Counted from the first letter of the stretch, positions 1-5,974 are shown. The stretch is DNA of 15,380 nucleotides from an uncultured Butyrivibrio sp. (GCA_910577605.1 CAJTON010000018.1:1-15380); one strand, 5' to 3'. The notes: a model not told the origin generated them from the sequence alone. Numbers and translations are program-made.

Positions 1-434
1 GTCTGCTGCTTGTAAAACGGGATCTCCGACTGCTTGATGTAAGGATTTCCGTCCTTATCCCTGTAAACAAGCCTGTCAACCACCTCGTCACGGAGTATCG
101 TTTGCTCTACTATCTCCTCACAGTCCTCCTCCTTGACCTTGACATAAAGCCAGCCCATAGGCTCTATGCGCATAAGCGGTCCCATCTCGCAGAAACCGTG
201 ACAGCCGCTTTTCTTAAGTCCTATGCTTCCGTCGTGAGGCTCCTTCTCAAGCCTTACCTGACATTCAAGTCCTTTTTCCTCTATGATCGATCTGATCCTG
301 TCATATATTTTCAATGAACCGCCCGCCACGCAGCCTGTGCCCGCGCAGATAAGGATCTGCTTTTTCTGCGCGTTAAGAGCGCGTCTGAACTCCTCGCGCG
401 CGGCTCTCATTGCATCTCTTGAATCAATTATCAT
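1..434 (-). CDS. hydB: HydB/NuoF-like subunit of a bifurcating [FeFe] hydrogenase or NADH dehydrogenase (3' part outside window)
   Basis: The 144 codons visible encode the N-terminal thioredoxin-like [2Fe-2S] domain that HydB-type subunits carry ahead of the FMN/NADH-binding NuoF core. Cysteines fall in the family pattern: C30-x4-C35 (context ICAGTGC) and C78-x3-C82 (context GCHGFCEMGP). The segment ending SEIPFYKQQ is where the HydB linker normally runs into the flavin domain, which lies beyond the left edge. The ATG at 434 is preceded by AAAGGAGG about 5 nt away and overlaps the end of hydC by 11 nt, so the two are translationally coupled. In HydABC-type enzymes this subunit binds NAD(P)H and FMN and passes electrons to the HydA hydrogenase subunit and to ferredoxin, in the cytoplasm. 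A plain NuoF of another flavin complex is possible, but the extra N-terminal [2Fe-2S] domain favours HydB/HndC. Whether hydA follows cannot be seen. Confidence 0.88.
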   Translation of the reverse strand, partial: MIIDSRDAMRAAREEFRRALNAQKKQILICAGTGCVAGGSLKIYDRIRSIIEEKGLECQVRLEKEPHDGSIGLKKSGCHGFCEMGPLMRIEPMGWLYVKVKEEDCEEIVEQTILRDEVVDRLVYRDKDGNPYIKQSEIPFYKQQ

Positions 435-912
435 TCTGCTCCTCCTTTAATATTCCGTCTATAAGCTCGCGCGCCTTCTCCGGAGTCATCGCCGGATTCA
501 CAACATCGTTCACGGTGCACACAGGCGCAAGGCCGCACGCGCCGAGGCATGACACCGTTTCCACGGTAAAAAGTCCGTCTTTGGTCGTGGGCGACTCCGC
601 GCTGACTCCAAGCACCTTACGGAACTCCTCCAGAATCGGAACAGATTTTCTGACATGACAAGCCGTCCCGTCGCATACCTTGATAACATACTTTCCCTTG
701 GGTTCAAGTGAAAAGTTTTCGTAAAAGGTAGCAACCCCGTATACTTTCGCTTCGCTGATATTAAGCTTCTTTGCGATATAGCACAGCGCGTCCTGCGGCA
801 GATAACGGCATTCCTTCTGAATATCCTGCATGATCGCGATTATCTGGCTTGGATTGTACTCATGCGCTTCCAAAATATCATCAAGAACCTTAATGTCGGT
901 TTGGTTAGTCAT
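424..912 (-). CDS. hydC: HydC/NuoE-like [2Fe-2S] subunit (thioredoxin-like ferredoxin)
   Basis: This 162-residue protein matches the usual length and layout of NuoE/HydC/HndA. A helical N-terminal part (about residues 10-70, with the family block KVYGVATFYENF) is followed by a thioredoxin-like [2Fe-2S] domain. The four expected ligands are present: C80 and C85 (VCDGTAC, C-x4-C) and C122 and C126 (SCLGAC, C-x3-C). The role is one-electron transfer beside the HydB/NuoF flavin subunit in an NAD(P)H-linked hydrogenase or dehydrogenase. The ATG at 912 has AAGGAGG at 924-930. It is the first gene of a leftward operon with hydB and is divergent from the LacI-like gene at 1097. Assignment to the family is firm. 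Whether it serves a hydrogenase or another NADH-linked complex depends on genes outside the window. Confidence 0.92.
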   Translation of the reverse strand: MTNQTDIKVLDDILEAHEYNPSQIIAIMQDIQKECRYLPQDALCYIAKKLNISEAKVYGVATFYENFSLEPKGKYVIKVCDGTACHVRKSVPILEEFRKVLGVSAESPTTKDGLFTVETVSCLGACGLAPVCTVNDVVNPAMTPEKARELIDGILKEEQNDN

Positions 913-949
913 ATAGTTTTATCCTCCTTAAAGTAATCTCTCAAATTAA

Positions 950-981
950 AGTATACAGTATAACGAGGTACATGTACACAA
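950..981 (-). promoter_or_regulatory. Possible hydC-hydB promoter with a perfect palindrome
   Basis: Reading leftward, TTGTGT (976-981) lies 20 nt before TATACT (950-955), with a second TATACT at 957-962. The spacing is not ideal, so the promoter call is weak. The spacer contains the perfect 10-bp palindrome GTACATGTAC (968-977), which touches the -35 element and could be an operator. It does not look like the Rex site expected for NADH-responsive redox genes. The 184-bp gap between hydC and the plus-strand gene holds no ORF of note. Confidence 0.28.
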
Positions 982-1033
982 TTTATTAATATTTTATTTT
1001 TCCAATTTATACAGTTACAGTCCATACGCCTGA

Positions 1034-1062
1034 TTGATTTTTTTTCAGACAAGTGCTAAAAT
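1034..1062 (+). promoter_or_regulatory. Sigma-A-type promoter of the LacI-like gene
   Basis: TTGATT (1034-1039), a 17-bp spacer and TAAAAT (1057-1062), with an extended -10 TGC just before it. Transcription would start near 1069 and give a leader of about 28 nt. The ribosome binding site AAAAGGAG ends 4 nt before the ATG at 1097. This short leader leaves no room for a DNA-binding domain upstream of the annotated start. Confidence 0.6.
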
Positions 1063-1096
1063 ATCGGCATAGAAATACAAAAACAAAAGGAGCAAT

Positions 1097-1942
1097 ATGA
1101 ATACCGCGTATTTGGACAATCACATTCCCACCGGGACTATCGCCGTCGTTGTCCCGCTTGACAAGGGTATAATAGAGCTGTCGTACTTTCAGGCATGTAC
1201 CATGGGCGTATGCGAAGCGGCGGACCTCGCCGGCTGCGAAGTTCTGTTGGTCTATTCCGATTACAGGGATTTGAAGCATCTGAGAAATCTTATTGACAGT
1301 CACAAAATCGACGGCGTTATCATAACAAGAACCTATCACGACGACGTTGCTGTCGCTTATCTCAAAAAAGAAGGCGTTCCCTTTGTCACGCTCGGCTGCG
1401 TTCCCGACACCGATGTGGTTCAGGTCGACAACGACCATGAAGAGGCGTGCAAGGAGCTTACGATGATGTCGATAATGAAGGGACGCCGCAAGATCGCTTT
1501 CTTGAGCAGTCACGACCAGAATGTAGTAAACGGCCGCCGTTTTGAAGGATACAGCGAAGCGCTGCGCTGCTCAGGCAGAAAAATAGACCCGCAGATAATT
1601 TTTCACGACGTTGACAGCCAGACTCAGGCGGAGCAGATAGTGGACGGACTTCTCGGCTTCGGTGTTGACAGCATCATATGCAACGACGAGGTCATAAGCT
1701 TCTGGGTATATACCAAATTAAAAAAAGAAGGCGTTGACATACCCGGACAGGTAGAACTGTCCTCATGTTATCACAGCAACGCCCTCGAAAATTATGTACC
1801 GTCGATCACAACCGTCAAATACGACGCGAAGCTCCTCGGCTCGACAGCCTGCGTTATCCTGTCCGATATTCTGGCAGGGAACGAAGTTCCGCAGAAAACC
1901 TTTCTTTCATACGGATTTAACATTAAAAAAGCGTCCCCCTAA
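1097..1942 (+). CDS. LacI/PurR-type sugar-binding domain protein lacking the DNA-binding domain
   Basis: The 281 residues correspond to the periplasmic-binding-protein-like ligand domain of LacI/GalR regulators. The first strand TGTIAVVVPLD starts at about residue 12, which in a normal LacI protein comes some 55-60 residues in, after the helix-turn-helix and hinge. Later landmarks also fit: HKIDGVIITR, a central IAFLSSHDQNVVNGRRFEGY block, DSIICNDEVISFWVY, and the C-terminal PSITTVKYDAKLLG segment typical of the domain. There is no signal peptide, so it is cytoplasmic. The start is set by AAAAGGAG and a good promoter immediately upstream, and no frame upstream encodes a helix-turn-helix. Its job is unknown: a ligand sensor acting through protein contacts, or a relic. 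Its stop overlaps the stop of the convergent LUD gene by 4 nt. A LacI-family regulator is the obvious alternative label but would be misleading. Confidence 0.8.
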   Translation: MNTAYLDNHIPTGTIAVVVPLDKGIIELSYFQACTMGVCEAADLAGCEVLLVYSDYRDLKHLRNLIDSHKIDGVIITRTYHDDVAVAYLKKEGVPFVTLGCVPDTDVVQVDNDHEEACKELTMMSIMKGRRKIAFLSSHDQNVVNGRRFEGYSEALRCSGRKIDPQIIFHDVDSQTQAEQIVDGLLGFGVDSIICNDEVISFWVYTKLKKEGVDIPGQVELSSCYHSNALENYVPSITTVKYDAKLLGSTACVILSDILAGNEVPQKTFLSYGFNIKKASP

Positions 1943-2551
1943 TATCCTAGCGTTTCGCCTACAAGGATGACCTTTATCCTGCCCGTATGTCCGCTTCTGC
2001 GCGTAACCACTATCTGGTTGCAGAAGCATTCGTCAGCAAGACAGTCCGCGCACACTCCCGTAACCGCGCAGGGAAGTTTCCTGACATGCCTCGGTTTTAA
2101 CTCTTTTATACGCGGACTCAACATCAGAAACGACCTTATTCATGCCGGCTATTATTATCACGCATTTCGGTCCGTGTATAAGCGAGGCAAGGCGGTTTCC
2201 GTTACCGTCTATGTTCACAAGCTCGCCGTCCAGCGTGATGGCGTTGGTTCCCATAAGATAATAGTCGCTCATAGCGGTCCTCGCAAAAAGCGCTCTCTGC
2301 TCCTGCGGGGCCAATGCCGCTGAACGGTCGATAAGTTCGTAGTCCCCGTTTTTTACAGCCTCCATAAGTCCGCATTCCTTTACGGATTCCGAGCCTCCCC
2401 ATGCCACCGCCGCGCCCCTTTCCATAAGCGAAAGCGCGCATTTGACCGCTTCTTTGCTGTCTGCGCAGTAAAAGCCTTCCATGTTTCTTTTGGCAAGATT
2501 TGCAATAACCGTTTTCGCGGTCAGTTCATAAGTTTTTTCTTTAAATCCCAT
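1939..2551 (-). pseudogene. LUD-domain (LutC/YkgG-like) gene with a frameshift near the 3' end
   Basis: From the ATG at 2551 (AGAGG 8 nt upstream) the reading frame encodes a LUD-domain protein with familiar blocks: NMEGFYCADSKEAV, AAVAWGGSES, DYYLMGTNAITLDGE and NIDGNGNRLASLIHGP. After KRVKTEAC the frame goes wrong and stops at 2033, giving 172 residues. The remainder of the family sequence continues in another frame to a stop at 1939: RKLPCAVTGVCADC, then ECFCNQIVVTRRSG and RIKVILVGETLGY. Joining the two needs a shift near 2083-2092. From memory, relatives have about eight residues between the two parts that are missing here, so a deletion of about 23 nt explains both the gap and the frame change better than a one-base error. 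The lost tail holds a conserved cysteine cluster. LUD proteins act in lactate utilisation or related redox steps; lone copies like this one are of uncertain function. Confidence 0.8.
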
Positions 2552-2582
2552 TTTAATACCTCTTATAAAATATGATAATAAA

Positions 2583-2611
2583 AGAATAACATAATCATTC
2601 CCGATTATCAA
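2583..2611 (-). promoter_or_regulatory. Promoter of the LUD-domain gene
   Basis: Reading leftward: TTGATA (2606-2611), a 17-bp spacer and TATTCT (2583-2588). Transcription would begin near 2576, 25 nt before the ATG at 2551. It lies directly behind the terminator of the neighbouring secreted-protein gene, so the LUD gene is its own unit. Confidence 0.5.
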
Positions 2612-2613
2612 AC

Positions 2614-2646
2614 GCAAAAATCCCGCGCGTATTACCGCGCGGGATT
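2614..2646 (-). terminator. Rho-independent terminator of the first secreted-protein gene
   Basis: A perfect 11-bp stem (2619-2629 with 2636-2646, AATCCCGCGCG and its complement) closes a 6-nt loop. On the minus strand it runs straight into a T tract (ATTTTTGCG). It sits 37 nt downstream of the stop at 2683. Confidence 0.88.
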
Positions 2647-2682
2647 CGTAAGCCTAATTAATTCAATTTTGAATTGTTTTAA

Positions 2683-2793
2683 TTATCTCTCTGCTGCGAA
2701 TTTCTTAACAGAAACAGTTGCTACTACTGCAAGCGCTGCTACTGCTGCAAGGATAATAGCTACGGTTGCTGCGCTGTCTCCAGTAGGAGTGTC
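2683..2793 (-). repeat. Copy 1 of the duplicated anchor-coding segment
   Basis: These 111 bp encode the C-terminal anchor of surface protein A and match 3526-3636 in the same orientation with about 10 mismatches by eye (roughly 91% identity). The encoded residues differ at only one position (V or T in SAAT-x-AII); nearly all base changes are silent. Confidence 0.9.
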
Positions 2794-3300
2794 GTCAGCG
2801 GGAGGATTCTCACTGGGAACAGTACCTATAGTCTTAATGACATTGCCTGATGCATCTTTAAGAGCGATTCCGTTAAGGGTAAAGCTTCCTGCTCCGTCTT
2901 CCTTTGCATTAAGCCACCAGAACTGAATCTGAAGAGAATCGCTTCCGTCTTCACTAAGCTTATATTCCTCTATGGGGAACGTAAGAGTCGCATCTCCGGC
3001 TTCTTTGATCTCATACTGGTCAAACGCAGTCCAAGTAGCTCCGCCCTTGTTGTAACCGCCGCCGCCGTTCATGAAATCGGAATCAAGATTGAAATAGCAC
3101 TCCATAGAAGCAATGCTTGCGCGCTGCTCGTCTGTAAGGTCCTTCGTGTCAACTACAACTGCGTCAACACCGGGATTCGCGCTCTCCGTAACGCTTCCTG
3201 AAGCAACAGGATCAGCCGCGAAAGCCGTTACTGCCATTCCAAGCACCATTGCACCTGCCATTACAGCAGCTGCAACCTTTGAAAAAACTGATTTTTTCAT
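2683..3300 (-). CDS. Secreted, membrane-anchored protein with a carbohydrate-binding-like domain (surface protein A)
   Basis: The 205-residue product has three parts. A signal peptide covers residues 1-28 (MKKS start, hydrophobic core, AFA cleavage site). The mature domain, about residues 40-160, is rich in aromatic and beta-strand-like segments such as GGATWTAFDQYEI, LQIQFWWLN and FTLNGIALKD, which resemble small beta-sandwich carbohydrate-binding modules of rumen and gut clostridia. The last 34 residues are an anchor: TPTGD, a hydrophobic helix and the tail KKFAAER. The TPTGD motif is not a standard LPxTG sortase site because the proline is one place too close. The protein is probably displayed on the cell surface. 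It has its own promoter, a GGAGG ribosome binding site before the ATG at 3300, and a terminator. No catalytic residues are recognisable; the carbohydrate-binding idea is inference from composition and motif style. Confidence 0.8.
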   Translation of the reverse strand: MKKSVFSKVAAAVMAGAMVLGMAVTAFAADPVASGSVTESANPGVDAVVVDTKDLTDEQRASIASMECYFNLDSDFMNGGGGYNKGGATWTAFDQYEIKEAGDATLTFPIEEYKLSEDGSDSLQIQFWWLNAKEDGAGSFTLNGIALKDASGNVIKTIGTVPSENPPADDTPTGDSAATVAIILAAVAALAVVATVSVKKFAAER

Positions 3301-3354
3301 TGTAATACCTCCAATTATTTTTTTGTGTGTGTATTCTACACCACCTACGATAAG

Positions 3355-3383
3355 ATTATATCACTTTTGTTTTGGACTGGCAA
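3355..3383 (-). promoter_or_regulatory. Strong sigma-A promoter of surface protein A
   Basis: Reading leftward: TTGCCA (3378-3383), a 17-bp spacer and TATAAT (3355-3360), with an extended -10 TGA. Transcription would start near 3348, giving a leader of about 47 nt that carries GGAGG 9 nt before the ATG. Confidence 0.8.
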
Positions 3384-3452
3384 TAGATAATCTTAACATT
3401 TCGCTATAAAAAAAATTGCATTTATTGAATTAATTACTATTATTGACAAAGT

Positions 3453-3487
3453 AAAACACCCCTCCGACCGTTACCGGTCTTCGGTGT
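3453..3487 (-). terminator. Rho-independent terminator of surface protein B gene
   Basis: On the minus strand, ACACC pairs with GGTGT (3483-3487 with 3456-3460) and GACCG-like inner arms (3475-3479 with 3466-3470) close a 4-nt loop, with a purine-rich internal bulge. The stem is followed by TTTTAC. It lies 39 nt beyond the stop at 3526 and separates the two surface-protein genes. Confidence 0.7.
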
Positions 3488-3525
3488 GCTTTATCTTTAG
3501 TAGTTTAAGTACAATAAAATTAATA

Positions 3526-3636
3526 TTATCTCTCTGCTGCGAATTTCTTAACAGAAACGGTTGCTACTACTGCGAGTGCTGCAACTGCTGCAAGGATAAT
3601 TGCTGTCGTTGCTGCGCTGTCTCCGGTAGGAGTATC
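3526..3636 (-). repeat. Copy 2 of the duplicated anchor-coding segment
   Basis: Same module as 2683-2793, lying 843 bp away in direct orientation. It codes for the C-terminal anchor of surface protein B. Confidence 0.9.
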
Positions 3637-4194
3637 GCCTGCCTCTGCAGAAGCCTTTACAGCCGTGATAGAAAGAAGACCTGTATCTCCCTCTCCGCCG
3701 TTAAGCTCGTTCCAAGCTGCCGCATCAATGTCTGATATTACTGCAAGGAAGTTGTTATCGCCCTTAACCCAAGCTGCTTCAGATGTAAGAGTAACGGTAT
3801 ACTCGCCGTCTGCTGAAACCTCAGCAACAGTTGACTGGCAGCCATCTTTAGCGGAACCGTCCTTCTCCCAGTAAGAAACGTCGCATCCGTCAACGTTGGC
3901 AGCGCCGTTGAGCCAAAGCTTGAAGCTTCCAAGTCCTGAAGCCTCAAGACCCGTAACCTTAACGGTTACGTCTACCTTAACAGCTCCGTCAATAGGCTCC
4001 ATTGACTTAACAGCATGACAGCCGTTCTCTTCTGTTCCCCAAGGATTGAATACGTTAATTCTGATTCCGCTGTCATCCATAGTGATCGCGGTTCCCGTAA
4101 GCTCAAAATCGCTTACAGCGAAAGCGCTTACAGCCATTGCTGCGATTACCATTGTTCCGGCAAGAATAGCTGCTACAATTTTCTTAATTTTCAT
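3526..4194 (-). CDS. Secreted, membrane-anchored beta-sandwich-like protein (surface protein B)
   Basis: The 222-residue product begins with a signal peptide (residues 1-26, MKIKK start, SAFA cleavage site). The mature domain, about residues 28-180, is strand-rich and contains VDVTVKVTGL, SFKLWLNGAANV, GEYTVTLTSEAAW and NNFLAVISDID, a pattern like carbohydrate-binding or other jelly-roll modules. Three cysteines lie in NGCH, DGCD and DGCQ contexts. The last 34 residues are the same TPTGD + helix + KKFAAER anchor as in the neighbour at 2683-3300, with one difference. The extracellular domains of the two proteins are not obviously alike, so they look like different heads on one stalk. The ATG at 4194 has AGGAGG 11 nt upstream, a rather long spacing. 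The leader and upstream region are unusually structured. Function is unknown beyond probable surface display and ligand binding. Confidence 0.8.
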   Translation of the reverse strand: MKIKKIVAAILAGTMVIAAMAVSAFAVSDFELTGTAITMDDSGIRINVFNPWGTEENGCHAVKSMEPIDGAVKVDVTVKVTGLEASGLGSFKLWLNGAANVDGCDVSYWEKDGSAKDGCQSTVAEVSADGEYTVTLTSEAAWVKGDNNFLAVISDIDAAAWNELNGGEGDTGLLSITAVKASAEAGDTPTGDSAATTAIILAAVAALAVVATVSVKKFAAER

Positions 4195-4210
4195 TGTAAT
4201 TAAGACCTCC

Positions 4211-4228
4211 TAAAATAATATTATTTTA
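4211..4228 (-). repeat. Perfect 18-bp AT palindrome abutting the ribosome binding site
   Basis: TAAAATAATATTATTTTA is its own reverse complement, and its left end overlaps the AGGAGG (4206-4211) used by surface protein B. It could be an operator or, in RNA, a weak A/U hairpin beside the ribosome binding site. Confidence 0.6.
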
Positions 4229-4274
4229 GAAAATAAAACAAGCGTCGCTCATAACCCACTTAAAAACAACGCTT
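4228..4274 (-). terminator. Terminator-like hairpin in the leader of surface protein B
   Basis: On the minus strand AAGCGTTG (4267-4274) pairs with CGACGCTT (4240-4247), 8 bp with one G-U, around a 19-nt loop. A U-rich run (GTTTTATTTTCT, 4228-4239) follows. It may end transcription from the glycosyltransferase gene upstream (stop at 4356). If the promoter at 4291 is right, it lies inside the leader and would act as an attenuator. Confidence 0.45.
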
Positions 4275-4290
4275 TATATTCTCTGCCTAA

Positions 4291-4319
4291 ATATTAGCAC
4301 ATTTGTCCTTTCTTGAGTG
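4291..4319 (-). promoter_or_regulatory. Probable promoter of surface protein B with a weak -35
   Basis: TAATAT (4291-4296) with an extended -10 TGC (4297-4299) is the best -10 element. At 17 bp upstream the -35 position reads CACTCA (4314-4319), a poor match. Transcription would begin near 4284, giving a leader of about 90 nt. The weak -35 next to tandem repeats suggests activator-dependent initiation. Confidence 0.45.
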
Positions 4320-4359
4320 CGGTAAGAATTAGTCATTAAATGCAGTAAGAATTAGTTAT
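4319..4359 (-). repeat. Tandem direct repeat upstream of the surface protein B promoter
   Basis: Two 18-bp copies of GCRGTAAGAATTAGTYAT (plus strand, 4319-4336 and 4342-4359) differ at two bases and are 23 bp apart, about two helical turns. Copy one touches the weak -35; copy two overlaps the end of the upstream coding region. The arrangement resembles paired activator sites. Confidence 0.75.
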
Positions 4360-5900
4360 GATATTTTATTAAATTTATTTTTACCAAAATTGCATATATT
4401 TTCCGCTATTTTCCCGACGTTTCCCATCGCAAACGGGATCAGCAAATACACATACGGATATACATACTGACTTTTCGTTTCCCAAACCGCGTGAAACAAA
4501 AAACCGCCTGCAAGATACATACATACCGTCAGCCCGAAAAAACCCGTTTCCCTGCGACAAATCAAATTGAAAATCAGCCCCGCCAGAGAACAGATATATA
4601 TCAGCGCAATTATAACGGTCCCGAAATGGTTTACCGCCTCATAAACGGGTCCGCCGCCGTACAGGTTCTTAAGAAATCCCGTCTTCACATACTGCCCGCT
4701 GTCCGCGAGCGGTCCCGACCACAGCGACTGAAAAGTAGGCTCGGTCCATGTCGAGCGAAGCTTGTTGGTAAAAAATCTACAGGCCTTGTCCGGATTATTT
4801 TTAAAATATTCAAGCCTTTCCTTAATATTCTCTTTAGCAGCCGCCGAAGACCTTTCACTGTCGCGGTCATATTCCATGTATGTCTGCTCGTTATACGCGT
4901 TGCTCCAACCGTCCATTCGGAAATCATTATCCTGCAGGCCCATCGCGATCCAAAGCGTTTTGGGCATACCGACGTTCACCGGAGCCCCGGCGGCCGCCCC
5001 GTAGCTCCATTTTATAAGGGACAGCGAAAGCACTGTCGCCGCAAGCATAGCCGCCGGATAAACAAGTCGTATCGGCTTTTTATCTTTTATTGCGTAAAGA
5101 ATAAAGCCTGCTCCTAACGCAATCGCTCCGATATAATTATTATTGCGCACGATACAGGACAAGACGGCAAAAACGACGCACCAGATTCCTCCGAATCTTC
5201 CTTTTCCTTTAAGATATCTTATCCCGAAATACAGCGCATAGCATAAAAAACACAGCCCGGGCGTGATTCCGTACGCAAAAAGAACAAAAAACAGATGCGG
5301 CAAAAATAAAAAAAGCATTAGGCACACATAGTTTACGGCGGGACTGTCCTCGCCCCACACAAGCCTTGCGCTGCTCCACATCGCGAAATTGGCCGCAAGC
5401 GCCATTATCAGATTGACGGCAAACGCGGCATGAGCGCCAAATCCAAGCGCGGCAAACGGGCGCCAGAATGTAGCAAGTCCAAGCTGATGAGGATACATAT
5501 GCATATATTCTCCATAGCCCAGCGCAGCATAATTCCCTTGGTTAAATTCTTCCGCCGCCAAAAACACATTTCCCGCGTCGGCCCTCAGCTTTGACGGCGC
5601 GTTTATAATAAGAAACAGACCCGCAGCCGCAAAAACGGCATTGCAGGCAATGAACAATACTTTGTGCGGGATCTTCGCGATAAATCGGAATGTTACAAGC
5701 AGCACGGCGATTCCTGCCGCAACAGCAATATAGAAAAATATGCCGTTATTTTTAAAAACAATGTGTTCGTGCCAGTCCATAGGCATATAAGCGCGCCCAG
5801 CAAAAATCATTACCGTCAGAATAAAAAGCGTCAGAGCGGCTGCCGCCGCGATGACCGTTTGCAGAACTCCGTATAAGCCCTTTATATTATCTTTCCCCAT
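4356..5900 (-). CDS. Multi-pass membrane glycosyltransferase-like protein (GT39/PMT-type)
   Basis: The 514-residue protein has about ten hydrophobic helices spread over its length and a soluble stretch near residues 300-400. The first loop contains LRADAGNVFLAAEEFNQGNY followed by MYPHQLGLATFWRPF; an acidic residue in the first outer loop and a YPHQ-type motif are features of GT39/PMT-like and related lipid-linked glycosyltransferases of Firmicutes. Such enzymes take a sugar from a polyprenyl-phosphate donor on the outer membrane face and attach it to a protein or envelope polymer. The ATG at 5900 is preferred over one 24 nt upstream because AGGGAG lies 5 nt before it. It has its own strong promoter and is monocistronic. 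Its target is unknown; the adjacent anchored surface proteins are possible substrates, but nothing proves this. O-antigen-ligase or flippase-type proteins are less likely alternatives. Confidence 0.65.
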   Translation of the reverse strand: MGKDNIKGLYGVLQTVIAAAAALTLFILTVMIFAGRAYMPMDWHEHIVFKNNGIFFYIAVAAGIAVLLVTFRFIAKIPHKVLFIACNAVFAAAGLFLIINAPSKLRADAGNVFLAAEEFNQGNYAALGYGEYMHMYPHQLGLATFWRPFAALGFGAHAAFAVNLIMALAANFAMWSSARLVWGEDSPAVNYVCLMLFLFLPHLFFVLFAYGITPGLCFLCYALYFGIRYLKGKGRFGGIWCVVFAVLSCIVRNNNYIGAIALGAGFILYAIKDKKPIRLVYPAAMLAATVLSLSLIKWSYGAAAGAPVNVGMPKTLWIAMGLQDNDFRMDGWSNAYNEQTYMEYDRDSERSSAAAKENIKERLEYFKNNPDKACRFFTNKLRSTWTEPTFQSLWSGPLADSGQYVKTGFLKNLYGGGPVYEAVNHFGTVIIALIYICSLAGLIFNLICRRETGFFGLTVCMYLAGGFLFHAVWETKSQYVYPYVYLLIPFAMGNVGKIAENICNFGKNKFNKIS

Positions 5901-5944
5901 AAAAACTCCCTTATGTACGCGCATTCAATCATTAATATCGTAAA

Positions 5945-5973
5945 ATTATAGCATATACGCAGGAGGTACGCAA
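5945..5973 (-). promoter_or_regulatory. Sigma-A promoter of the glycosyltransferase-like gene
   Basis: Reading leftward: TTGCGT (5968-5973), a 17-bp spacer and TATAAT (5945-5950), with an extended -10 TGC. Transcription would start near 5938, about 38 nt before the ATG at 5900. Confidence 0.75.
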
Positions 5974-5974
5974 T

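Noticed and set aside
1007..1513. 168-residue minus-strand reading frame opposite the LacI-like gene
   Set aside because: It is antisense to a gene with clear family motifs, promoter and ribosome binding site, and its own product shows no recognisable domain.
1939..2124. 61-residue minus-strand reading frame as a separate gene
   Set aside because: Its sequence from RKLPCAVTG onward is the expected C-terminus of the LUD protein, and its ATG lies inside the upstream frame without a ribosome binding site.
2683..3636. Mobile element or CRISPR explanation for the 111-bp repeats
   Set aside because: Both copies are in-frame coding segments for the same anchor; there are only two, with no terminal inverted repeats, spacers or transposase.
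4491..5117. 208-residue plus-strand reading frame
   Set aside because: It is the complement of the glycosyltransferase-like gene, has a basic, low-information composition and no promoter or ribosome binding site.
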